Assembly (NCBI GenBank): GCA_003476465.1
Contig: DMUE01000032.1
Span: 1 to 14,941, forward strand
Origin: Microbacterium sp.
GTDB taxonomy: Bacteria; Actinomycetota; Actinomycetes; Actinomycetales; Microbacteriaceae
DNA length: 14,941 nucleotides
Direction: 5' to 3'
Shown one piece after another: positions 1-6,720 of the stretch. The translations under genes and the position numbers were made by a program. A model generated the notes under the pieces. That model was not told where the DNA came from. It saw only the letters and a program-made list of their open reading frames with translations, and searched no databases. The first letter of the stretch is position 1; each line of letters begins with the position of its first letter.

Positions 1-1141
1 CGCGCTCGGCGGCACCGGCGCGCACAGGACCGGCCTCCCACCATGCCGACTGCACCAGCAGTCGCGAGGCGGCGCGATCCGCCTTCAGATCCACGCGGCC
101 GACGAGTTCGTCCTCGAGCAGAACCGGCAGAGAGTAGTAGCCGTAGCGCCGCTGAGGTGCCGGCGTGTAGATCTCGATGCGGTAGTCGAAGCCGAACAGG
201 CGCTGAGCGCGGTCGCGGAACCACACCATCGGATCGAACGGGGTGAGGACAGTTGTAGCGGAGATGCGTCGGGGGAGCGTCGCGTCGCGATGTATCCACG
301 CCGGGAGCGGTCTGCCGCCCCGGTCCCAGGACTCGACCCGCACGGGAACGAGTTCGCCGCTCTCGACCAGCTCGGAGATCGCACTCTTGACCGCTTGACG
401 ATCGCGCAGCCGCCAGTAGTCGTCCAGATCGGCCTCTGTCGCCACGCCGTACGCGGAGGCCGCCCGCGCCACGAGTTCGCGCAGGGCATCGGGACGCGAT
501 ACTTCGCGCTGCAGCGCCGCCGCGGGGATGACGTCCGCGGCGAGCGCATACCGGCGCTCGAATCCGCGGCGCCCGGCCACCGCCACCTCGCCGATCAGCC
601 ACAGGTACTCGAGCGCGCGCTTCACGTCGTCCCAGTCCCACCAGGACCCCCGTGCGCCGCTTCGGGAATCGTGCTCGATCTCTGCGGGGCGCAGCGGCCC
701 ACGGGCTCGGAGTTCGTCCCGCACCCAGTCCACGATGGGCAGGTTCTCGGCGAACCACGTCCCGGGAGCGGTGAAGCGTGCGCGGTGGTCGTCCATCCGA
801 AAACGGAACAGACGCCAATCGGATGCCGGGATGAAAGCGGCCACATGCGCCCAGAACTCGACATAGGGCGCCTGCGGGGCGAAGAGCAGGCCGTCCAGCA
901 GCGCGGTGTCATACGGCCCCAGGCGGGAGAACAGCGGCAGGTAATGGGACCGCGCGAAGACGTTCACCGAGTCGATCTGCAGTGTGTGCATCCTGCCCAG
1001 CATCCCGATCAGCTGGCGCGTTCCGGGGCCCGATCGCCCCGTCGACATCGTCCCGGGGCGCGACGCCCGGGAGGGGCGGCCGAAGCCCTGGGCGGCCAGC
1101 GCCACCCGTCGCGCCTCGGACGCGCTCAGCGACTCTTTCAT
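1..1141 (-). CDS. YcaQ/AlkX-type DNA crosslink glycosylase (winged-helix), 3' end outside window
   Basis: The reading frame is open for 380 codons from ATG 1141 and runs off the window, so the C-terminus is missing. The protein begins MKESLSASEARRVALAAQGF and has LQIDSVNVFARSHYLPLFSRLG at about residues 54-75, split here as LQIDSVN and FARSHYLPLFSRLG, both typical of the YcaQ (HTH_42, PF06224) family. Members are winged-helix DNA glycosylases that unhook interstrand crosslinks and excise alkylated purines. The catalytic element reads Q55-I56-D57, the Q-x-D form associated with the E. coli YcaQ branch rather than the Q-x-Q form of AlkZ. An in-frame ATG lies ten codons upstream at 1171 behind a GGGAG only 2 nt away. 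I prefer 1141 because a TAGGCT -10 ends 7 nt before it. It is divergent from the AI-2E gene. The family is clear; the repair substrate is inference. Confidence 0.85.
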   Translation of the reverse strand, partial: MKESLSASEARRVALAAQGFGRPSRASRPGTMSTGRSGPGTRQLIGMLGRMHTLQIDSVNVFARSHYLPLFSRLGPYDTALLDGLLFAPQAPYVEFWAHVAAFIPASDWRLFRFRMDDHRARFTAPGTWFAENLPIVDWVRDELRARGPLRPAEIEHDSRSGARGSWWDWDDVKRALEYLWLIGEVAVAGRRGFERRYALAADVIPAAALQREVSRPDALRELVARAASAYGVATEADLDDYWRLRDRQAVKSAISELVESGELVPVRVESWDRGGRPLPAWIHRDATLPRRISATTVLTPFDPMVWFRDRAQRLFGFDYRIEIYTPAPQRRYGYYSLPVLLEDELVGRVDLKADRAASRLLVQSAWWEAGPVRAGAAER

Positions 1142-1148
1142 CGGCGCC

Positions 1149-1154
1149 AGCCTA
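1149..1154 (-). promoter_or_regulatory. -10 box of the YcaQ-type gene (probably leaderless)
   Basis: TAGGCT reads toward the ATG at 1141 with 7 nt between, so transcription would start at or next to the A of the start codon. No convincing -35 is visible upstream. If this is right, the ATG at 1171 would not be in the mRNA. Confidence 0.4.
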
Positions 1155-1189
1155 GCCGCGACATCCGACATCGCTCCCTCGAATACGCA

Positions 1190-1228
1190 TTGCCGCTCCC
1201 GTATGGCCGGACTCCTAGACTTGCCGGG
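1190..1228 (+). promoter_or_regulatory. Leaderless promoter of the AI-2E family gene
   Basis: TAGACT at 1216-1221 is followed by exactly 6 nt and then the GTG start at 1228. A weak -35 candidate, TTGCCG, lies at 1190-1195 with a long 20-nt spacer. There is no Shine-Dalgarno sequence at a useful distance before the GTG, which fits a leaderless mRNA. Confidence 0.55.
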
Positions 1229-2430
1229 TGAGCGAAACGCCCGAGTCTCCCCGTCGACGGCTGATCGACGTGCTTCGGGAACGCACGGTGACGAGCGACC
1301 TGACTCCGCCGGTCCCGCGCGGCCTGCGAATCGCTGCCGCGTACGCATGGCGGGTGATCGTGATCGCGGCTGCCGCCGCCATCGTGATCTGGCTTGTCAT
1401 CCAGTTAAAGCTCATCGTCATCCCGCTCCTCGTCGGCATCCTCGTCACCGCGCTGCTGTGGCCTGCATTCGCCTGGTTGCTCCGGCACCGCCTGCCGCGC
1501 TGGATCGCGATCATCGTTGCGGTCCTGGGCACCCTGGCCGCGGTCTCGGGGCTCATCTGGCTCGTCGTCTGGCAGGTCAGCCTGCAGTGGCAGAGCGTGC
1601 GCGACCGGACGATCGAGGCCCTCGGCGAGTTCCGTCAGTACTTGATCGACGGACCGCTCCACCTCACCTCCGCACAGATCGACCAAGCACTCGTCCAGGC
1701 CTGGGTCGTCATCCAGGAGCAGGCGCAGCTCCTCCTGTCGGGCGCGCTGGCCGTCGGATCCACCGTGGGCCAGGTCGCCGTCGGTGCCCTGCTCACGCTC
1801 TTCATCTTGCTCTGCACCCTCGCGGACGGCGGCGGCATCTGGAAGTGGACTCTGCGGCTCTTCCCCCGCGCGGCGCGCCGACCGGTGGACGCAGCGGCGC
1901 GCGCCGGGTGGATCACCGTCGTGAATTTTGCGCGAACCCAGTTGCTGGTGGCATCCATAGACGCCGTCGGCATCGGCCTGGGCGCGGCGCTGCTCGGTGT
2001 GCCGCTCGCGATCCCGGTCGCCGTGCTGGTCTTCCTCGGGGCGTTCATCCCGATCGTGGGCGCCGTGGTGACGGGCGCCGTCGCCGTCTTCCTCGCGCTC
2101 GTCTACAACGGGCCCCTCATCGCCGTGTTGATGCTGGCCGTCGTGCTCGGCGTTCAGCAGATCGAGGGCCACATCCTCCAGCCGCTCCTGATGGGTGCGG
2201 CCGTGAAGGTCCATCCGTTGGGCGTCGTCCTCGTCGTCGCGGGCGGCGCATTGGTCGGGGGGATCCCCGGGGCGCTGTTCGCGGTGCCCCTGGCCGCCTT
2301 CGTCAACGTCTTCGTGGTGTACATCGGGTCGCGAGCGTGGGAGCGACCGCACTCCGCCATGCCGGGCGAATTCATCTGGAGCACCGTTCCACGAACCAGG
2401 AGGACACGTTCCATGGGTACGAAGGGATGA
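1228..2430 (+). CDS. AI-2E family transporter (PF01594)
   Basis: A 400-residue polytopic membrane protein with about seven to eight hydrophobic stretches, at roughly residues 39-60, 62-83, 92-115, 166-200, 236-290, 295-310 and 330-367. The long polar stretch around 116-165 is typical of this family. Family landmarks are FIPIVGA at 273-279 and EGHILQPLLMG at 313-323. Members are named for the E. coli AI-2 exporter TqsA, but other members are Na+/H+ antiporters or unknown, so the substrate cannot be read from the sequence. The GTG start is set by a TAGACT -10 box 6 nt upstream. The stop overlaps the ilvA start by 4 nt, giving an operon. The last 30 residues are hydrophilic and lie over the ilvA ribosome-binding region. 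Confidence 0.9.
   Translation: MSETPESPRRRLIDVLRERTVTSDLTPPVPRGLRIAAAYAWRVIVIAAAAAIVIWLVIQLKLIVIPLLVGILVTALLWPAFAWLLRHRLPRWIAIIVAVLGTLAAVSGLIWLVVWQVSLQWQSVRDRTIEALGEFRQYLIDGPLHLTSAQIDQALVQAWVVIQEQAQLLLSGALAVGSTVGQVAVGALLTLFILLCTLADGGGIWKWTLRLFPRAARRPVDAAARAGWITVVNFARTQLLVASIDAVGIGLGAALLGVPLAIPVAVLVFLGAFIPIVGAVVTGAVAVFLALVYNGPLIAVLMLAVVLGVQQIEGHILQPLLMGAAVKVHPLGVVLVVAGGALVGGIPGALFAVPLAAFVNVFVVYIGSRAWERPHSAMPGEFIWSTVPRTRRTRSMGTKG
2398..2403 (+). promoter_or_regulatory. Strong Shine-Dalgarno (AGGAGG) inside the end of the AI-2E gene
   Basis: AGGAGG lies 9 nt before an ATG at 2413, which is in the AI-2E frame and gives only a five-residue peptide (MGTKG) ending on the ilvA start. It is 23 nt before the ilvA ATG at 2427, which itself is directly preceded by GAAGGG. 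The site may load ribosomes that re-initiate at ilvA. Confidence 0.4.
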
Positions 2431-3677
2431 CCGCCGTCGAGCCGCGCGGGCTGACCGTTCCGCTTCTGTCGGAGTACGAGGACGCCGCGGAGGGTCTGCG
2501 CGGTGTCGTGAGTCACACTCCGCTGGAGTTCTCGCAACATCTGACCGAGGTCCTGGGCGTTCCCGTGCACCTGAAGCTTGAGAACCTGCAGCGGACGGGA
2601 TCGTTCAAGATCCGCGGGGCCACGCACCGTCTGTCCCGCCTCACGGCGGAGGAACGCGCGCGCGGCGTGGTCGCCGCATCCGCCGGCAACCACGCGCAGG
2701 GTGTGGCGCTGGCGGCGCAGGCGCTCGGCATCCCCGCAACGATCTTCATGCCCCTCGGCGTACCCGTGCCCAAGCTCCTGGCAACCCGCGGCTACGGTGC
2801 GGAGGTGATTCTCGAGGGTGCCACCGTGGACACGCCGCTTCGTCTCGCCGCGGAGTTCTCGGAGCGGACGGGCGCCGTGCTGATCCCGCCCTTCAACCAT
2901 CGCGATATCATCGTCGGTCAGGGCACGCTCGGGCTCGAGATCGTGCACGACCTGTCCGATGTCGAAACGATCGTCTTGGGTATCGGTGGCGGGGGTCTCA
3001 TCGCCGGCGTCGCGGGTGCGGTGAAAGCGCTCGCGGCGGCGGAAGGCCGCCGGGTGCGGATAATCGGCGTCCAGGCCGAGAACGCAGCGCCCTACCCCGC
3101 TTCGCTGCGCGCCGGACACCCGATCGAGATCGAGACCCGCCCCACGATCGCCGACGGAATCCTGGTCGGCCGACCGGGGGACATCCCGTTCGCGATGATC
3201 CAGGAGCTCGTCGACGACGTGGTCACGGTGACCGACGACGACATCGCCCGCGCGATGCTCGTGCTTCTCGAGCGCGCGAAGGTCGTGGTCGAGCCCGCTG
3301 GAGCCGTCGGGGTAGCCGCAATCCTCGCGGGCAAGGTCGAGGCGCACGGTCCGACCGTCTCGGTGCTCTCGGGCGGCAACATCGACCCGCTGCTGCTGCA
3401 GCGCGTCGTCGCGCACGGGCTCGCAGCATCCGGCCGTTATATGAGCATGCGCATCCCGTTACCGGATCGTCCGGGCCAGCTGTCGCGCGTGTCGGAGGTG
3501 ATCGCGGAGGCCGGGGCGAACGTTATCGAGGTGTTGCACACCCGGCACGGGCAGGGGCTGCAGATCAGCGAGGTCGTGCTGCAGATCAGCGTGGAGACGC
3601 GCGGCGAGGATCACAAGGCACTCACGTTGCAGACCCTGCGTGACGCCGGCTTCCATCCCGTGGTCGCTCCCGACTGA
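2427..3677 (+). CDS. ilvA: Threonine ammonia-lyase with C-terminal ACT domain
   Basis: This 416-residue PLP enzyme deaminates threonine to 2-oxobutanoate, the first committed step to isoleucine; serine is a usual side substrate. The fold-type II signature GSFKIRGA at 58-65 gives the Schiff-base lysine K61. The glycine loop GIGGGGLIAG binds the PLP phosphate, and the SGGN motif lies further on. After about residue 335 comes a single ACT-like domain (MSMRIPLPDRPGQLSRV), matching the short enzyme form rather than the E. coli IlvA form with a longer regulatory region. Only one ACT domain is present, so allosteric control by isoleucine is possible but not certain. The ATG overlaps the upstream stop (ATGA), so the gene is probably cotranslated with the AI-2E gene. 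It converges on greA with 20 nt between the stop codons. Confidence 0.95.
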   Translation: MTAVEPRGLTVPLLSEYEDAAEGLRGVVSHTPLEFSQHLTEVLGVPVHLKLENLQRTGSFKIRGATHRLSRLTAEERARGVVAASAGNHAQGVALAAQALGIPATIFMPLGVPVPKLLATRGYGAEVILEGATVDTPLRLAAEFSERTGAVLIPPFNHRDIIVGQGTLGLEIVHDLSDVETIVLGIGGGGLIAGVAGAVKALAAAEGRRVRIIGVQAENAAPYPASLRAGHPIEIETRPTIADGILVGRPGDIPFAMIQELVDDVVTVTDDDIARAMLVLLERAKVVVEPAGAVGVAAILAGKVEAHGPTVSVLSGGNIDPLLLQRVVAHGLAASGRYMSMRIPLPDRPGQLSRVSEVIAEAGANVIEVLHTRHGQGLQISEVVLQISVETRGEDHKALTLQTLRDAGFHPVVAPD

Positions 3678-3697
3678 TCTCACGGGACGCGGCGGAG

Positions 3698-4189
3698 CTA
3701 CTGGCCGGTGTAGGTCTCCACCTGCACGATCTCGACCGTCATCTCCCGGCCGTTCGGAGTCGCGTAGCTGGTCGTGTCGCCCTCGCTCTTGCCGAGGATG
3801 GCCGCGCCGATCGGGCTTGCCTCGCTGTAGACGTCGAGCGACGAATCGGCGGCGAGTTCGCGGTTGGCCAGGAGGAACCGCAGTTCACGACCGGCGACCT
3901 TCGCGGTGACGATCGTGCCCGGAAGCACCGTCCCGGTGGATGTCGGCGCATCGCCCACGACGGCGGTCTTCAGCAGCTGTTGCAGGTTGCGGATGCGCGC
4001 CTCGATGCGACCCTGCTCGTCCTTCGCGGCGTGGTAGCCGCCGTTCTCCTTGAGATCGCCCTCCTCGCGTGCCGCCTCGATGCGCTGGGCGATCTCTTCC
4101 CGCCCGTTCGTCGCGAGCGTCTCGAGCTCGGCGGCCAGACGGTCGTAGGCATCCTGTGTGAGGAAGGTCACGGGTGCGTCGTTCGACAC
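3698..4189 (-). CDS. greA: Transcription elongation factor GreA
   Basis: A 163-residue protein, close to the E. coli GreA length. Gre factors enter the RNA polymerase secondary channel and stimulate cleavage of backtracked RNA. The N-terminal half is a coiled-coil hairpin carrying the tip motif DLKENGGYHAAKDEQG from residue 45. The two acidic tip residues, D45 and E48, are present; E. coli has AE where this protein has GG. The C-terminal FKBP-like domain ends with SYATPNGREMTVEIVQVETYTG. I chose GTG 4189 because AAGGAG lies about 7 nt upstream and the product then starts like actinobacterial GreA. A frame extension to 4291 is open but has no family similarity. DUF4307 lies upstream on the same strand, 119 nt away. 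Confidence 0.95.
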   Translation of the reverse strand: MSNDAPVTFLTQDAYDRLAAELETLATNGREEIAQRIEAAREEGDLKENGGYHAAKDEQGRIEARIRNLQQLLKTAVVGDAPTSTGTVLPGTIVTAKVAGRELRFLLANRELAADSSLDVYSEASPIGAAILGKSEGDTTSYATPNGREMTVEIVQVETYTGQ

Positions 4190-4308
4190 GGCGTTCTCCT
4201 TCGGTCGTTTTCGTTCGTGCATCTCGTCCGCATGAGCGGCGACGAACGCGGGCCCATATGCCGAACGCCCCGGCATCGAGCCAGGGCGCACAAAGTGGTC
4301 CGGTCAGC

Positions 4309-4704
4309 CTAAGGGAGCCAGCAGGAGTTCACCAAACCCGTGGTCGCGAGCCCCACCGTGGGGACCGAGACCTCGTGGGCGCGCGTCTGCTCCTGACGGG
4401 GAGGATAGACGACGACCTTCCACCCCACGATCCCGAAGTCGGCGTCGAGAGCCTCGATGACACAGGCGACCTCACGATCTGCGTTGCCGGTGATCTGGAA
4501 CGACACCTGCACGCTGTGTCGGTCGACGACCGAGAACGCCAAGACATCCGAGTCGACGCTTGCGGCCGCGTTCGAGACGGTCGACCACGCCAGGGCACCG
4601 ACCACCGCGACCGAGACCGTTCCGAGCGCGGTCCATGCCACCGCGCGCCGACCGCGGCGGCGAGAGCGGCCGTATCGTTCGTCGAGGAGGGACTGGATGG
4701 TCAT
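4309..4704 (-). CDS. DUF4307 domain-containing membrane protein
   Basis: A 131-residue protein with a short basic N-terminal cytoplasmic tail (DERYGRSRRRGRRA), one transmembrane helix at about residues 22-41 and an external beta-rich domain containing FSVVDRHSVQVSFQITGNADREVACVIEALDADFG. This is the actinobacterial DUF4307 family, of which Rv1081c beside greA is a member. Two cysteines (in VACVIEA and NSCWLP) could form a disulfide. No function is known. The ATG at 4704 has GAAGG about 7 nt upstream. The family is commonly next to mca and greA; here greA is downstream but mca is missing upstream. Confidence 0.85.
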   Translation of the reverse strand: MTIQSLLDERYGRSRRRGRRAVAWTALGTVSVAVVGALAWSTVSNAAASVDSDVLAFSVVDRHSVQVSFQITGNADREVACVIEALDADFGIVGWKVVVYPPRQEQTRAHEVSVPTVGLATTGLVNSCWLP

Positions 4705-4725
4705 GGCTGGCCTTCGTGGACTGGT

Positions 4726-4765
4726 TAGGCTGGTGATACCAGGCTATGCGTTTCCCAGGCTATGC
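4726..4765. repeat. Imperfect palindrome plus tandem direct repeat in a divergent intergenic region
   Basis: TAGGCTGGT (4726-4734) and ACCAGGCTA (4738-4746) pair at 8 of 9 positions around a 3-nt centre. CCAGGCTATGC occurs exactly at 4739-4749 and again at 4755-4765, a 16-nt period. The AGGCT core thus occurs three times between the divergent DUF4307 and small membrane protein genes, which suggests an operator or promoter element. Protein binding is inference. Confidence 0.45.
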
Positions 4766-4818
4766 ATTGCACGGCACCGGCCGTAATTCGTGACGGACGT
4801 CGTGCGGAAGAGGACCCC

Positions 4819-5133
4819 ATGTCGCCGTTTTGGCAGATCGCATCGATTTCGGCGCCGAGTCCCGCTCCCGCCGTCGAACCGGACCCCGAACTCGTCACCC
4901 CTGGATTCCTCGGGTTCGCCATCGTCGTGCTCCTGGTCATTGCGGTCGTGCTGCTCGTGTGGGACATGCAGCGCCGCATCCGTCGCACGCGATACCGTGC
5001 CGAGATCGACGCGGAGTTGGACGCCGAGGAGCAAGCGGGCGCGGCCGTCGAGGCATCCGACATCGGCGATCAGGTCACCGACGCCGAGGGCGACGATGGG
5101 AGCGGGGCTCGCGAGGATCCGTCCCGACCCTGA
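4819..5133 (+). CDS. Small single-pass membrane protein (Rv1083-like by position)
   Basis: A 104-residue protein with a short Pro/Ala-rich N-terminus, one transmembrane helix at about residues 29-48 (GFLGFAIVVLLVIAVVLLVW), a basic stop-transfer stretch (RRIRRTRYR) and an acidic tail rich in Asp, Glu and Ala. The charge pattern predicts the C-terminus in the cytoplasm. I do not recognise a functional domain. Its place before a hemolysin III gene on the opposite strand matches M. tuberculosis Rv1083, which follows mca there. ATG 4819 is chosen over in-frame ATG 4762 because AGAGG lies just upstream and the earlier segment looks non-coding. It converges on the hemolysin III gene with 18 nt between stops and no hairpin. 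Confidence 0.7.
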   Translation: MSPFWQIASISAPSPAPAVEPDPELVTPGFLGFAIVVLLVIAVVLLVWDMQRRIRRTRYRAEIDAELDAEEQAGAAVEASDIGDQVTDAEGDDGSGAREDPSRP

Positions 5134-5151
5134 GCGCGCCGTCGAATCTGC

Positions 5152-5871
5152 TCAGCCGTAGACGGGGTGCAGTGCGATGATCAGGGCCGCTGTCCAGTGG
5201 CACAGGAACGCCAGCACTGTGCACACGTGGAAGATCTCGTGGAACCCGAAATGCCCCGGCCACGGGTTGGGCCTCTTCAGCGCGTAGACGATGGCACCGA
5301 CCGTGTAGAGCAGGCCGCCCACCAGGACCAGCGTCATCATGACCGCATTGGCGGTGAAGAGATCGCCGATGTACATCAACGCGGCCCAGCCGAGCAGCAG
5401 GTAAAGCGCGACGTAGAGCCAGCGCGGTGCACCGATCCAGAAAACGCGGAACAGGATGCCTATCAGGGCACCCCCCCACACGAGGGACAGCAGCAGGGTC
5501 GCCTTCTCGCGTGGGAGCGCGAGCAGCGCGATCGGGGTGTAGGTCCCCGCTATGAGCAGCAGGATGTTGGCGTGATCGATGCGCTTGAGGACGGCGAACG
5601 TTCGCGGTCCCCAGTCGAAGCGGTGGTACAGCGCCGAGTTGCCGAACAGGAGGAGCGACGTGGTCATGAAGAGCGCTGACGCCCACTTCGCTGCCGTACC
5701 GTCCGCGAGCACGATCAGCACGATGCCCGCCACGACGGCCACCGGAAACGTGCCGGCGTGGATCCAGCCCCGCCACGTGGGACGGATCGCCACATGCGCA
5801 TCCACGGCCGCGGCGTCCATGAGGGGGAGCGCGGGAACATCCGGAGTGTGGGAACGCGTGCGTCGGCTCAC
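5152..5871 (-). CDS. Hemolysin III family (PAQR/TrhA-like) membrane protein
   Basis: A 239-residue protein with about seven transmembrane helices between residues 38 and 235. The metal-site residues of the PAQR superfamily are all visible: S79 and H83 in NSALYHRF, D99 in IDHANI, and H211 and H215 in FHEIFH, with a further H225. The family includes eukaryotic adiponectin receptors, and bacterial TrhA members have been linked to membrane fluidity and lipid homeostasis; the hemolysin name comes from one Bacillus cereus protein and should not be taken as a toxin call. The GTG start is supported by a TACCCT box exactly 6 nt upstream. It is divergent from the isoprenyl transferase gene, the same pairing as Rv1085c and Rv1086. 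Confidence 0.92.
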   Translation of the reverse strand: MSRRTRSHTPDVPALPLMDAAAVDAHVAIRPTWRGWIHAGTFPVAVVAGIVLIVLADGTAAKWASALFMTTSLLLFGNSALYHRFDWGPRTFAVLKRIDHANILLLIAGTYTPIALLALPREKATLLLSLVWGGALIGILFRVFWIGAPRWLYVALYLLLGWAALMYIGDLFTANAVMMTLVLVGGLLYTVGAIVYALKRPNPWPGHFGFHEIFHVCTVLAFLCHWTAALIIALHPVYG

Positions 5872-5900
5872 CCGTCCAGGGTAGGCGTTACCGTAGGGGG
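5872..5900. promoter_or_regulatory. Back-to-back divergent leaderless promoters
   Basis: On the minus strand TACCCT (5883-5878) plus 6 nt leads to GTG 5871. On the plus strand TACCGT (5889-5894) plus 6 nt leads to GTG 5901. The boxes are 5 bp apart, so each promoter's upstream part lies inside the other gene's coding sequence. No clear -35 is seen on either side. Confidence 0.55.
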
Positions 5901-6686
5901 GTGAGAACGGGTGGGTCGAACCAGGGGCGCGGCCCGCTGTACCGCCTCTACACGGGACGCCTGCGGCGGCGTCTGCGCAACGACCCGGTGCCGGGGCACG
6001 TCGCCATGATGATCGACGGCAACCGTCGGTGGGCGCGCCAGTTGGGCTATGACTCCGCCGCTCACGGTCATCGCGCGGGCGCCGCGAAGATGCGGGAGTT
6101 CCTGACCTGGTGCGACGACGTGGGTGTGGGCGTCGTCTCGCTGTACCTGCTCTCGCACGACAACCTGGCCAAGCGCGAGTCGCGCGAACTGGCCGATCTG
6201 ATTGAAATCATCTCCGAACTGGCGGACGAACTCTCCCGTGAGCGGGACTGGCGCGTGCAACACGTCGGCCGCTCGGAGAACCTGCCGCCGGACCTGGCGC
6301 GAGTCCTGCGCGATGCGAGTGAACGCACGCGCGACAACACCGGGATGCATGTGAACCTCGCGGTCGGATACGGCGGTCGCAGCGAGATCGTCGACGCCGT
6401 GCGCAGCATCATCGCGAAGCACGATGAGGGCGGCGGTTCGCTCGAGGAACTCGCCGCGAGTCTGACGCCGGAGCAGATCGGCGAGCACCTGTACACGGGC
6501 GGCCAGCCGGATCCCGACCTGGTGATCCGCACCTCGGGGGAGCAGCGCCTGAGCGACTTTCTGCTGTGGCAGAGCGCGCACAGTGAGTTCTATTTCGTCG
6601 AGGCGCTGGGCCCGGATCTGCGCGAGGTGGACTTCTTGCGGGCCATCCGCGACTTCGCTCGTCGGGAGCGCCGTTTCGGGAGTTGA
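5901..6686 (+). CDS. uppS: cis-Isoprenyl diphosphate synthase (UppS family, probably short-chain type)
   Basis: A 261-residue soluble enzyme that condenses isopentenyl diphosphate in the cis configuration. The catalytic Asp is D39 in MMIDGNRRWA, and the C-terminal RTSGEQRLSDFLLWQSAHSE block binds the second diphosphate and Mg2+. Where classical undecaprenyl diphosphate synthases read YAFS-x-ENW, this protein reads YLLSHDNL at 82-89. The residue aligned with E. coli A69, known to affect chain length, is L83. That, and the hemolysin III neighbour, point to an orthologue of M. tuberculosis Rv1086, a Z-farnesyl diphosphate synthase. If so, the undecaprenyl enzyme is encoded elsewhere and the symbol is only a family label. 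The GTG start is set by a leaderless TACCGT box. Confidence 0.9.
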   Translation: MRTGGSNQGRGPLYRLYTGRLRRRLRNDPVPGHVAMMIDGNRRWARQLGYDSAAHGHRAGAAKMREFLTWCDDVGVGVVSLYLLSHDNLAKRESRELADLIEIISELADELSRERDWRVQHVGRSENLPPDLARVLRDASERTRDNTGMHVNLAVGYGGRSEIVDAVRSIIAKHDEGGGSLEELAASLTPEQIGEHLYTGGQPDPDLVIRTSGEQRLSDFLLWQSAHSEFYFVEALGPDLREVDFLRAIRDFARRERRFGS

Positions 6687-6720
6687 CCTGCGATGCTCTC
6701 GGCGTGGCAGAATGAGCCGG
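6683..6720 (+). promoter_or_regulatory. Promoter of the class V aminotransferase gene
   Basis: TTGACC (6683-6688) is a good -35 and contains the uppS stop codon TGA (6684-6686). After 19 nt comes CAGAAT (6708-6713), and exactly 6 nt later the GTG at 6720. This predicts a leaderless mRNA and decides the start of the next gene. Confidence 0.6.

Noticed and set aside
984..2426. Long open frame continuous with ilvA
   Set aside because: The upstream part is an Arg/Ala/Gly-rich shadow of the AI-2E frame. The true ilvA start is ATG 2427, where family similarity begins.
4190..4291. N-terminal extension of GreA to 4291
   Set aside because: It has no similarity to GreA, and a good AAGGAG sits before GTG 4189.
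4723..4741. IdeR/DtxR iron box around GGTTAGGCT
   Set aside because: The left half matches the consensus, but the right half needs AACCTAA and reads GGTGATA; about 10 of 19 positions agree.
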